This document shows, in pieces, positions 1 through 7,315 of a stretch of DNA of 9,899 bases. The translations under genes and the position numbers were made by a program. Location: NCBI GenBank assembly GCA_003476885.1, contig DMUR01000114.1, positions 1-9,899 of the forward strand, in the 5' to 3' direction. Origin of the DNA: Chloroflexota bacterium. Its GTDB lineage: Bacteria > Chloroflexota > Limnocylindria > Limnocylindrales > Limnocylindraceae. The stretch's first letter is position 1. The number at the start of each line of letters is the position of its first letter. Under the pieces are notes generated by a model, which saw nothing but the letters and a program-made list of their open reading frames with translations, did not search any database and had not been told where the DNA came from.

Positions 1-1076
1 CATGCAACTCGCTCGCTCCGACCCGGCGGGCCAGGCTCCTCCGCAACTGCTGCGATCGCTGGCGCAAGCGGGAGTCCCCACGCCGCCACCAGGGCAAGCG
101 CCGCGGCAGCATTGAGCGCGTTGATGCGCCCTGGCATGCGCAACTTCACGACGTGCCGAGCACCGTCCAACAAGAGCGCTCCGTCTTCGGCAACATCGAA
201 ATCAACCACTCTGACTCCGGCCGCATCTGCCGCGGCAACGAACGGTGCAAGTGCGGGGTCGGCACGCCGTATCACTGCGAGTGGAGCAAGCCCCGCTGCA
301 CGACTTGCGTGTGAGCCGGTGATGCGCGAGATCAGCTGCAGCTTTGCCGCGCGATATGCGTCAATGGTTCCATGCAGATCAAGGTGGTCTGAGCCAAAGT
401 TTGTGAACACCCCAGCCGCGTAGGAGATAGACGCCACTCGATCAAGCGCAAGTCCGTGACTCGTGGTCTCGGCAACCACCGCGCGATCGCCAGCACGTCG
501 AGACTCTTCTAGTTGCGCCTGCAGCGCTGGCGCCTCTGGTGTGGTCTGATGCATGGGGGTTGGACGCTGGACTCCCCCAACACGCGCGATCGCGGTTGAG
601 AGGAGCCCTGCAGAGATACCAGCGGCAGTGAGCGCCGTCGAGAGGAACGTTGCCGTGGTGGTCTTCCCATCCGTGCCTGTCACCCCGATGACGATCAGTT
701 CTTCGGACGGGTCCCGCTCCCACCAGGCGGCAGCCTCAGCAAGTGCACGACGAGCGTGCGTCACCGTGATGACGAGCGGCGCGCGATCGCCTAACGCCTT
801 CAGGATCAACTTCGCCTCAGCAGGCTCGGCAAGCGTGGCGATCGCCCCGCGGGCGAACGCATCAGCCGCAAAGTCTGCGCCGTTGGCGCGTGCGCCGCGA
901 ATCGCAACAAAGATTCCGCCAGGGCGCGTGAGGCGTGAGTCACTCTGCACCCCTGAGGTGATCTCCTGCGTCGTTTCAGCGCGCGCTTCCTCAGCATCCG
1001 CGTGGAGGAGTCCGCGATCACGAAGTCGCGCCACGAGTGCACTGATCGTTCTCTCTGGCCGAACCTCCGCGTTCAT
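1..1076 (-). CDS. murE: UDP-N-acetylmuramyl-tripeptide synthetase MurE (5' part, runs off the left edge)
   Basis: MurE is the cytoplasmic Mur ligase that uses ATP to add the third stem residue, a diamino acid, to UDP-MurNAc-L-Ala-D-Glu. About 358 residues are visible of a family length near 490. The frame is open to base 1, so the C-terminal domain, including the DNPR-type motif that helps tell DAP from Lys/Orn enzymes, is outside the window. Visible motifs are the N-terminal SDSR (45-48) with PGGIFVAI following, the ATP loop GVTGTDGKTTT (131-141, Lys138), ETTSHGL (203-209), FTNFGSDHLDLHG (224-236), and AAK with Lys245 at the place of the carbamylated lysine. Near the edge PGPPGRSERV matches the family's VPGRMERV segment. 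The ATG overlaps the stop of the upstream Fem-like gene as ATGA, so it is probably translationally coupled. Which diamino acid is used cannot be read from this part. Confidence 0.95.
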   Translation of the reverse strand, partial: MNAEVRPERTISALVARLRDRGLLHADAEEARAETTQEITSGVQSDSRLTRPGGIFVAIRGARANGADFAADAFARGAIATLAEPAEAKLILKALGDRAPLVITVTHARRALAEAAAWWERDPSEELIVIGVTGTDGKTTTATFLSTALTAAGISAGLLSTAIARVGGVQRPTPMHQTTPEAPALQAQLEESRRAGDRAVVAETTSHGLALDRVASISYAAGVFTNFGSDHLDLHGTIDAYRAAKLQLISRITGSHASRAAGLAPLAVIRRADPALAPFVAAADAAGVRVVDFDVAEDGALLLDGARHVVKLRMPGRINALNAAAALALVAAWGLPLAPAIAAVAEEPGPPGRSERVA

Positions 1077-2170
1077 CGGGCGCCACCCGCCACGCGACGA
1101 AGCGCCCCTCGGAGCCGAGCGCCGAGGGGGTTGACCTCTATACGATGCGCGCCACTCATCTCGACCCATGATGCTCCAAAGGCACGCTTAAAGGTGTAGA
1201 GCCCGTACATGCGATCCCCAGGCTCCGGAGCCTGACGGTGACCCGCGATGTCAGCGCCGCCGAGGTCCGCAATCCTCCCCTCGATGCGCGCCTGATTGAT
1301 CAACGTCCATCGCAAGAGCGGCACCACGCCCACGGGAGCTCGGTCGCCAAGATCGCGGGATCCGGCGTGATGACTGGTGAGGCGTTCACCATGCCGAAGC
1401 GCCGTCTCCACCGCGGCGAGCGTGCCGTCTGGAAGCTCAGCGAGCCACACCTCCATCTGCCCTGCGCGCATCAGATCTGACCAGGTGGGGAGCGTTCGGG
1501 CTGGGTCAATCGTTGCAAAGCCACGCCTCACTGCAGTCTCGTTCACGATGTCGGCTACGTTCGCAAGGAGCACGACATCAGGCGCTTCGAGGCGACGGAC
1601 GGACACGCCAGCACGGCGCGCCGCACTCACCTCGTTCCGCTTCGTCGCGTTGACCTGCGCGAAGAGCGCCTCCTCGCTCTGTCCGCGCACTGCACTTGCG
1701 CGAATCCACATTGAGTGACGACTGAAGAAACTCTCTTCGCACGGGGAGAATCCCGCGGCGCTCCATGCATCGCGCAGTGACGCGCTCTCCTGGGCCCAGG
1801 GATCAACGCGCAACTCCACCACCCCCTCCTCGCGACGCAGCCAGTGAGCCACGCGCCGGAGCAGTTCAGGGATCTGCACGAGCTCCTCTGGCGCTACGTC
1901 CGCCTTGACTGCAGGGCCTCGCGAGATGCTTGCGATGCCGAGCCCAAGGATCGGAAGTCTCCGCACCGTGACGAGCAGCGGTGCGCCATCCACATAGAGC
2001 GGCACCACACGTATTCCGCGTCGCATGCGATCCGCAGCAAATGCGCTCCCCTGATGCATATCACCACCAGGCGCAGCGACCGCACGCTCATCCCACTCGG
2101 CACGCAACACAGGATCCTGGAAGAGGTTTTCAGGTGCGCGCTCAATTCCAGCGGTGCCGACGCGCGTCAC
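1073..2170 (-). CDS. FemAB/FemX-like peptidoglycan bridge aminoacyltransferase
   Basis: This 365-residue protein has the size and layout of the FemABX family: two GNAT-type domains that transfer amino acids from aminoacyl-tRNA to the stem peptide of lipid II or its nucleotide precursor. The N-terminal half carries the first domain (about 15-155). The second begins with the family-like NATKRNEVSAARRAGVSVR (174-192) and ends with ADLGGADIAG (301-310) and LYTFKRAFGA (324-333), a typical C-terminal signature. No signal peptide or membrane segment is seen, so it should act on the cytoplasmic side. The start is GTG, overlapping the murJ stop as GTGA, with a G-rich ribosome site (CCCCC on the plus strand, 2178-2182) seven bases upstream. 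It lies between murJ and murE, which supports a wall-precursor role. The residue added and the acceptor are unknown. A non-wall GNAT role is possible but less likely here. Confidence 0.82.
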   Translation of the reverse strand: MTRVGTAGIERAPENLFQDPVLRAEWDERAVAAPGGDMHQGSAFAADRMRRGIRVVPLYVDGAPLLVTVRRLPILGLGIASISRGPAVKADVAPEELVQIPELLRRVAHWLRREEGVVELRVDPWAQESASLRDAWSAAGFSPCEESFFSRHSMWIRASAVRGQSEEALFAQVNATKRNEVSAARRAGVSVRRLEAPDVVLLANVADIVNETAVRRGFATIDPARTLPTWSDLMRAGQMEVWLAELPDGTLAAVETALRHGERLTSHHAGSRDLGDRAPVGVVPLLRWTLINQARIEGRIADLGGADIAGHRQAPEPGDRMYGLYTFKRAFGASWVEMSGAHRIEVNPLGARLRGALRRVAGGAR

Positions 2171-3738
2171 GAGCGAGCCCCCACGCGCGCGCGGAGCGCA
2201 GAGGTGGCGTGACGCAACGCATCGAGAGGGGCGGTCGCCGCCGTTAGGCCGAATCGCCTGCTTATGCCGAGATATGCAAGGAGTCCGAGAGACGCGGCGA
2301 GGCTGTCCGAAAGCGCGCGCACGATCAGTGTCTCCCGCGTCAGTAGCGCGCCGAGTGCGGTGGCGAGTGTTGCTGCAATCGCGAGCGCGACGAGGGCGAC
2401 GAGTATCACCGCACCAATCGGGTTTGCAAGATCGCGGAAGAGTCGCCCACCCAGATGCGCGCGAAGTCTGATCAGAAGGAGCAGCGACTCGAGGAGCTCT
2501 CCAATGAGCACGGCAACGGCGAGCCCCGCAAATCCGAAGAGGCTAATCAGCGGAGCGACGCTGAGCGCCATCGTTGCCGCGCCGATCAGACTGCAGAGCA
2601 CCGGACCTGCAGTGTCGCCTGTGCCGTAGCAGAGGCGCGTCGCCACACTGGTGATCCCCTGAATCGGGAGGCTGAGGAGCAGCAGACTGAGACCTGCGGC
2701 CAGGAGTGTGCCGACCGCGCTTGCAGGATCGATTCCCAACGCGAGCTGCGCGGGATTAGCGGCGAGGAGCGCACCGAGCAGCGCAACGGGAGTGAGCATC
2801 CAGAGTGCCGCACCGAGCGTGGTGCGTGAGACCCGCGCAAGCCCCGCACGGCCTTCTGTGTGCAACACGCGTGCGGCAACTGGGAGGAGTGCGGTGCCAA
2901 TCGAGCCAGCCACCATGGCGAGCGGCAACTGGACCAAAGAGAGCGCATACGACCACGCGGTGATGCTTCCCGCGCCGAGCGTGCTCGCTGCGGCGATCAG
3001 TCCGGTGAGCACCACCTGGATGGCCAAAAGTCCACCAATGCGTGGCGCTAGTGAACGGAGTGCGCGCAGGAGGAGCGGGTCACCAAACGACGGTCGCACC
3101 AGCCTAAGTCCGCCCGCTCGAGCGTCAATCAGCGCGATTACTGCGAAGAGAGCGGCACCGACCACCGTGCCAACCGCTGGCGCCGTCGTCCCAAAGGTGG
3201 ATGCGCCGAAGAGTGTGAAGAGGATGACTGAGAGGTTGTACACCAGCGGTCCAATGGAGGAGGCGAAGAAACGCTCACTTGTCGCACTCCAGACGCTCGC
3301 CACAGCAACGATCCCGAGGCCCACGGAAGAAGGGGCCAAGATTCGGCTCAGCTGCGCCACCTCCTCCTGCCCAGCAACGCCAATCCCTGGAGCAAGCACC
3401 TGCGCCAGCCCGGAGGCGAGAGCGATGGCGAGGAACGCAACGGCAAGCGCGAGAAGTCCGAAAAGGAGAAAGACGGCGCTGATAATCCTGTGCGCCCGCG
3501 CCGGATCACCCTCAGTACGCAGGCGGACAACGAGTGGGACGAGCACGCTAGAGAGCGGCCCCGCAGCGATCAACTGATAGATGATGTCTGGCACCTTGAA
3601 GGCTGCAAGGTACGGGTCGAGTCGACCGTCAGCACCGAACGCAGCAAGGAGGACGATCAGTCGCACCCAGCCAAGCAGACGTGATGCGAAGGCGGCAACG
3701 GAGAGGAGGGCACTGTTGCGGACGGCCTGACTCGTCAT
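2167..3738 (-). CDS. murJ: lipid II flippase MurJ (MviN family)
   Basis: MurJ is an integral membrane protein of the MOP superfamily that moves lipid II across the cytoplasmic membrane for peptidoglycan polymerisation. The 523-residue product is hydrophobic nearly throughout, consistent with the family's 14 helices, and full length. The N-terminus has the hallmark pattern: SRLLGWVR (19-26), FGADGRLDPY (34-43) and AAFKVP (45-50). By-eye alignment with E. coli MurJ places R20, R26 and D41 at the essential R18, R24 and D39. The equivalents of R52 and R270 appear to be Y54 and S267. LPLAMVAGSIGTALLP (271-286) matches the conserved helix after the central cavity. The ATG overlaps the xerC/D stop as ATGA and has a strong ribosome site, GAGGGGG, six bases upstream. 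The gene is followed by fem and murE in a wall-synthesis block. Confidence 0.9.
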   Translation of the reverse strand: MTSQAVRNSALLSVAAFASRLLGWVRLIVLLAAFGADGRLDPYLAAFKVPDIIYQLIAAGPLSSVLVPLVVRLRTEGDPARAHRIISAVFLLFGLLALAVAFLAIALASGLAQVLAPGIGVAGQEEVAQLSRILAPSSVGLGIVAVASVWSATSERFFASSIGPLVYNLSVILFTLFGASTFGTTAPAVGTVVGAALFAVIALIDARAGGLRLVRPSFGDPLLLRALRSLAPRIGGLLAIQVVLTGLIAAASTLGAGSITAWSYALSLVQLPLAMVAGSIGTALLPVAARVLHTEGRAGLARVSRTTLGAALWMLTPVALLGALLAANPAQLALGIDPASAVGTLLAAGLSLLLLSLPIQGITSVATRLCYGTGDTAGPVLCSLIGAATMALSVAPLISLFGFAGLAVAVLIGELLESLLLLIRLRAHLGGRLFRDLANPIGAVILVALVALAIAATLATALGALLTRETLIVRALSDSLAASLGLLAYLGISRRFGLTAATAPLDALRHATSALRARVGARS

Positions 3739-4694
3739 CGAGCACCCCCTCTGCGCGCACGCGGGTGAGCCGACGCATAGAGGCCACGCAAGCGCGTTGT
3801 AGAAACATGGGTGTACACCTGCGTCGTCCCGAGACTCTCATGACCGAGAAGTTCTTGAACCACGCGGAGGTCCGCGCCGCCATCCAGAAGGTGTGTTGCA
3901 AAGGAGTGACGCAACGTGTGCGGATGAAAGCCGGCGGGGAGACCGGCGCGCTTCGCCGTTGCGTCGAGTCGCGCGCGTGCGCCGCGTTCGCCAAGTGGCG
4001 CACCGTTCCGATTAAGGAAGAGCGCGGACGACACCCCCTCAGACGAAGCCATCAACTGCGGTCGACCGTCAGCAAGGTAGCGCTGGAGTGCGCTCACGCA
4101 CGGCGCACCAAAGAGCGCCACACGCTCCTTCTCGCCCTTTCCTGTGACGCGCACCTCGCCCCGCGCGAGATCAAGATCTCTCACCTCAATTGAGACGACT
4201 TCTGCAATGCGAAGCCCCGCACCATAGAGGAGCTCAATCAGTGCGGTGTCTCGTAGTGCATACGCCGCCGGCTCACCAGCTGCGGCTGTGTCAATGAGGC
4301 GCGACACCTGCTCCGCGCTCAAGACGTCGGGGAGTCTTCGCTCCCGTTGCGGACGTGCCAGCGCGTGCAGTGGATCCTTCGGCACGCTCCCCTGGCGCAC
4401 CCAGAACCGATAGAACGTTCCGAGCGCCGCCAGGCGCTGTTGCACCGTTGAACGCTGCGCGCCATCACCGAGTCGAGCCACGTAGCGTCGAAGATCGCCA
4501 CGTTCAGGTTGGCGCCAATCAATCCCCTCTCCATCGGACCAAGCGAGAAATCGTTCCACGACCGTGCGGTACGAACGAGTTGTCGCAACAGAGAGCGTGC
4601 GAGCGGCGAGGTGCTGCATGAAGGGGGCGACGCGAGGGTCCGGATCGGACGCTCCGCCACGCGTCACTGGAGCCGCTCTCCGGCCCCCACTCAT
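3735..4694 (-). CDS. xerC: tyrosine recombinase XerC/XerD
   Basis: This 319-residue protein is a complete Xer-type site-specific recombinase of the kind that resolves chromosome dimers at dif. An N-terminal SAM-like core-binding domain (about 21-115) includes the SVATTRSYRTVVERFLAW region (35-52). The catalytic domain (about 121-310) holds all six expected residues: R162 in GLRIAE, K186 in GKGEKER, H259 and R262 in HPHTLRHSFATHLL, H285 in LLGHESLGTTQ, and nucleophile Y294 in VYTHV. A leader of about 20 polar and basic residues precedes the usual family start. The ATG shares one base with the topA stop (TGATG) and has GAGG seven bases upstream. Placement next to topA is common for chromosomal xer genes, and no integrase-type accessory domain, att site or phage gene is visible, so a mobile-element integrase is unlikely. 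The choice of XerC over XerD is uncertain. Confidence 0.9.
   Translation of the reverse strand: MSGGRRAAPVTRGGASDPDPRVAPFMQHLAARTLSVATTRSYRTVVERFLAWSDGEGIDWRQPERGDLRRYVARLGDGAQRSTVQQRLAALGTFYRFWVRQGSVPKDPLHALARPQRERRLPDVLSAEQVSRLIDTAAAGEPAAYALRDTALIELLYGAGLRIAEVVSIEVRDLDLARGEVRVTGKGEKERVALFGAPCVSALQRYLADGRPQLMASSEGVSSALFLNRNGAPLGERGARARLDATAKRAGLPAGFHPHTLRHSFATHLLDGGADLRVVQELLGHESLGTTQVYTHVSTTRLRGLYASAHPRARRGGAR
3745..3751 (-). promoter_or_regulatory. ribosome binding site of murJ
   Basis: GAGGGGG on the minus strand, six bases before the murJ ATG and inside the 3' end of xerC/D. It is the strongest Shine-Dalgarno match in the window and suggests murJ can be loaded independently as well as by coupling. 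Confidence 0.55.
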
Positions 4695-7315
4695 CAGGTC
4701 GCCTCGTCCTCAGGAGCAGGTGCGCCGCCTGCGCTCTCCGCAGCGGCGACTGCAACCGCAACTCCAACGGGCACTCGTTTCGGCTTCCCCTTTGACTTGG
4801 TTGTTCGGGCACGAGATGCAGCCTTCGCCTTATTCCCCTCAGCCTTCACGCTACCCGCGGCGGCGCGGCGGCCACGCTTCGGTGCGAATGCAAGCGGATC
4901 AGGTGTGCCGCCAGCGACCACCAGTCCGAGCAGCTCCCCCTCTGGGAGATCAACGCGCGCGCCACATCGTGTGCAGATCCCCCCTTCATCATCTTTGCCA
5001 ATGACCGCCCCGCAGCCACCATGCACCGCCCCCGTTGGGCGCGGGCGGATCGTCTTGCACTCCGGGTAGCGATCGCATGAATAGAAGTAGGTGTTCCTCT
5101 TGGTGTTCCGTCGTGGGCGCAGCTTTCCTTGATGCTCGCCGCCACATGCGGGGCAGGCAGCTTCAAAGGCGAGGCGGAACTCCTCAGGGACCTCTGCCTT
5201 CGGAATGAATTTGCACTCGGGGTAACGATCACACCCAAGGAAGTAACCGAAACGGCTCCGTCGCTGCGCCATCTTCCCGCCGTGCTCGGCCCCGCACTGC
5301 GGGCACGGGAGCCCCGCCCCTTCAAGCGTGGGGACGTCGCCGCCTGGCGTGTCATCGCCGATCACTTTGGAGAGCGATTTTCTCTCGGAGTGCTCTGGGT
5401 ATAAGCTGCACGCGAGGTACCACCCGAATCGTCCGAGGCGCTCCTCCATTGGGTGGCCCTCAGAGCACTTCTCTTCGCTCGGTCGGCTTCGGTAGTCGCC
5501 CGCCCCGATGCTTGCCGCCTTCTCCGTGACGAGCGGCTCAAAGGTTGCCCAGAACTTGCCAAGCACCTCACGCCAGTCCGCACGCCCTTCCGCAACTGCG
5601 TCGAGCTCCTCTTCCATCCCGGCCGTGAAGCCAAGGTCAACAAATGCGGTGAAGTGAGTAGTCAGAAGATCGCACACTGTCTCGCCAAGTCGTGTGGCGC
5701 GAAGTCGATTATCGCGGTCTCGATCTACGTACTCCCGCTCTTGGATGCGCTCAATGATCGCCGCGTATGTTGAGGGGCGGCCAATCCCGTGCTTCTCAAG
5801 TTCCTTGACCAAGGTTGGTTCGGTGAAACGCGGCTCTGGCTTAGTCTGATGCGCAACCGCCTCCACTGTTGCCACCGTCCCTTTCGAGCCCTCAGGGAGA
5901 TCAGGGAGTTGCGCCTCGGCGTCTTCATCTTCGTCGTCCTTCCCTTCTAGGTAGACGGCGGTGAATCCCGGTTCAAGGGTCCGCGTGGCGTTTGTCTTGA
6001 GTCGATCTTCACCAACACTCCAGAAGAGTGTGGTGGTTGCAGAGAGTTTGTCAGGCATCTGCGATGCGATTGCCCGGCGCCAGATCAGCGTGTAGACCTT
6101 CAACTCGCGGTCGTCGAGATAGGAGGCAACCTCTTCAGGTGTTCGATGGAAGCTCGTGGGACGAATCGCCTCATGCGCCTCTTGCGCGCTCTTCGACTTT
6201 GACGCGTACTGACGGCCACCCTCAACGACCATCTCGTTCCCGAAGCGCACGCGAATCACCTCTGCCGCTTCGCTGATCGCTTGCTGACTCAGCGTGGGAG
6301 AGTCCGTGCGCATGTACGTGATCAGACCGGTGCGCTCACCGCCAATGTCTACGCCCTCGTACAACTTCTGCGCGAGTTGCATCGTGACGCGTGAGCGGTA
6401 GCCGTGCTTTCGGCCAGCCTCCTGCTGCAACGTTGATGTGGTGAACGGCGGTACTGGTCGCTGCTTCCGCGTGCTCTCGCTGCGCTCGGTGACGGTGGCA
6501 CTTCCGTTCGTGATCCGTGCAACCGCAGCCTCAGCAACTTCTGGATCAACCTCGAGGTTCTCGCCCTTAGGCCCAACGAGGCTCGCTGGGATCACGAGCT
6601 CCGGGTCTACGGCGGGCCGAATGCCAAGTTCAACCGTGCTGTAGTGGCGCGGGATGAATGCCCGAATGGCACGTTCACGTTCAACGACGAGTCGAAGGGC
6701 AACCGACTGCACGCGCCCCGCTGAAGAGCGTGGGGCGACCAGACGTGAGAGGAGTGGTGAAAGCTTGTACCCGACGAGACGGTCCAGAATGCGTCGAGCC
6801 TGCTGCGCATTCACCAGGTCAAGGTTGATCGCGCGAGGATTACTGAAGGCCTCAAGGATCGCCCCCTTGGTGATCTCGCTAAAGGTGACTCGGCGCCGAT
6901 CCGCCTCGGGGATCTCAAGCGCTTCGGCAACGTGCCAGGCGATCGCCTCCCCTTCTCGGTCAAGGTCGGTGGCGAGCCAGACGGACTCCGCGCCCTTCGC
7001 CGCGCGGCGAATGTCGGCGAGGCGCCCCTCCTTCTCCTCAATGATCTCGTAGTGCGGGGTGAAGCCGTTCTCCACATCTACCGCCAGGCTGCCGAGCCCC
7101 TTCGCCGCCTTCGGTGCGGGGGGATCGCCCTTCTTCCGTCGTGGACGCTTCGCCGCCACGCTCCCCTTTGCCGCGCGGCGCGCCTTCTGGGGGAGATCGC
7201 GAACGTGCCCATAGGAGGCAAGCACCGTATAGTCCGGGCCGAGGTAGCGCTCAATCGTGGCCGCCTTGGCAGGCGACTCCACGATGACCAAGTTCTTCGT
7301 CACTCCCTTACTCAT
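4694..7315 (-). CDS. topA: DNA topoisomerase I (type IA)
   Basis: TopA relaxes negative supercoils by cutting one strand and passing the other through the break. The 873-residue protein is full length. The Toprim domain (about 7-150) has LVIVESPAKA with E13, and ATDLDREGEAIAWH with D117, D119 and E121 as the Mg-binding acidic set. The NAQQARRILDRLVGYKLSPLL stretch (169-189) and RSSAGRVQSVALRLV (196-210) are typical of type IA enzymes. The active-site tyrosine is Y334 in LITYMRTDS. HGIGRPSTYA (509-518) is the conserved segment of the second topofold. The C-terminus carries a modified zinc ribbon (C617, H621, C636, H642), two full four-Cys ribbons (C672/C675... C695/C701; C721/C724... C747/C753) and a shorter CGxC-like ribbon (about 764-785), then a Lys/Ala-rich tail (811-873). 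A basic insertion (about 44-74) sits inside the Toprim domain. The ATG overlaps the dprA stop as ATGA. Confidence 0.97.
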   Translation of the reverse strand: MSKGVTKNLVIVESPAKAATIERYLGPDYTVLASYGHVRDLPQKARRAAKGSVAAKRPRRKKGDPPAPKAAKGLGSLAVDVENGFTPHYEIIEEKEGRLADIRRAAKGAESVWLATDLDREGEAIAWHVAEALEIPEADRRRVTFSEITKGAILEAFSNPRAINLDLVNAQQARRILDRLVGYKLSPLLSRLVAPRSSAGRVQSVALRLVVERERAIRAFIPRHYSTVELGIRPAVDPELVIPASLVGPKGENLEVDPEVAEAAVARITNGSATVTERSESTRKQRPVPPFTTSTLQQEAGRKHGYRSRVTMQLAQKLYEGVDIGGERTGLITYMRTDSPTLSQQAISEAAEVIRVRFGNEMVVEGGRQYASKSKSAQEAHEAIRPTSFHRTPEEVASYLDDRELKVYTLIWRRAIASQMPDKLSATTTLFWSVGEDRLKTNATRTLEPGFTAVYLEGKDDEDEDAEAQLPDLPEGSKGTVATVEAVAHQTKPEPRFTEPTLVKELEKHGIGRPSTYAAIIERIQEREYVDRDRDNRLRATRLGETVCDLLTTHFTAFVDLGFTAGMEEELDAVAEGRADWREVLGKFWATFEPLVTEKAASIGAGDYRSRPSEEKCSEGHPMEERLGRFGWYLACSLYPEHSERKSLSKVIGDDTPGGDVPTLEGAGLPCPQCGAEHGGKMAQRRSRFGYFLGCDRYPECKFIPKAEVPEEFRLAFEAACPACGGEHQGKLRPRRNTKRNTYFYSCDRYPECKTIRPRPTGAVHGGCGAVIGKDDEGGICTRCGARVDLPEGELLGLVVAGGTPDPLAFAPKRGRRAAAGSVKAEGNKAKAASRARTTKSKGKPKRVPVGVAVAVAAAESAGGAPAPEDEAT
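4702..4705 (-). promoter_or_regulatory. ribosome binding site of xerC/D
   Basis: GAGG on the minus strand, seven bases before the ATG at 4694 and inside the 3' end of topA. It supports this start over later in-frame candidates. Confidence 0.45.

Noticed and set aside
553..1134. A 193-codon plus-strand open frame opposite murE
   Set aside because: It mirrors the murE coding frame, whose product has all the expected ligase motifs; the antisense product is low-complexity.
2708..3577. A 289-codon open frame on the plus strand opposite murJ
   Set aside because: It is antisense to a well-supported membrane protein gene, its product is Ala/Ser/Pro/Arg-rich with no recognisable domain, and GC-rich DNA gives long antisense frames by default.
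3735..4694. The tyrosine recombinase as a phage or genomic-island integrase
   Set aside because: No tRNA, att repeats, excisionase or phage genes are nearby, and the gene is embedded by overlaps in a housekeeping unit, which fits a chromosomal Xer protein.
3681..5069. Plus-strand open frames of 146-186 codons opposite xerC/D and the end of topA
   Set aside because: Both underlying minus-strand genes have complete catalytic motifs; these frames show no domain and no ribosome site tied to a plausible gene.
6984..6996. Perfect GC-only palindrome CGCCGCGCGGCG in topA
   Set aside because: It encodes an Ala/Arg stretch in GC-rich coding sequence and shows no repeat elsewhere that would suggest a site.
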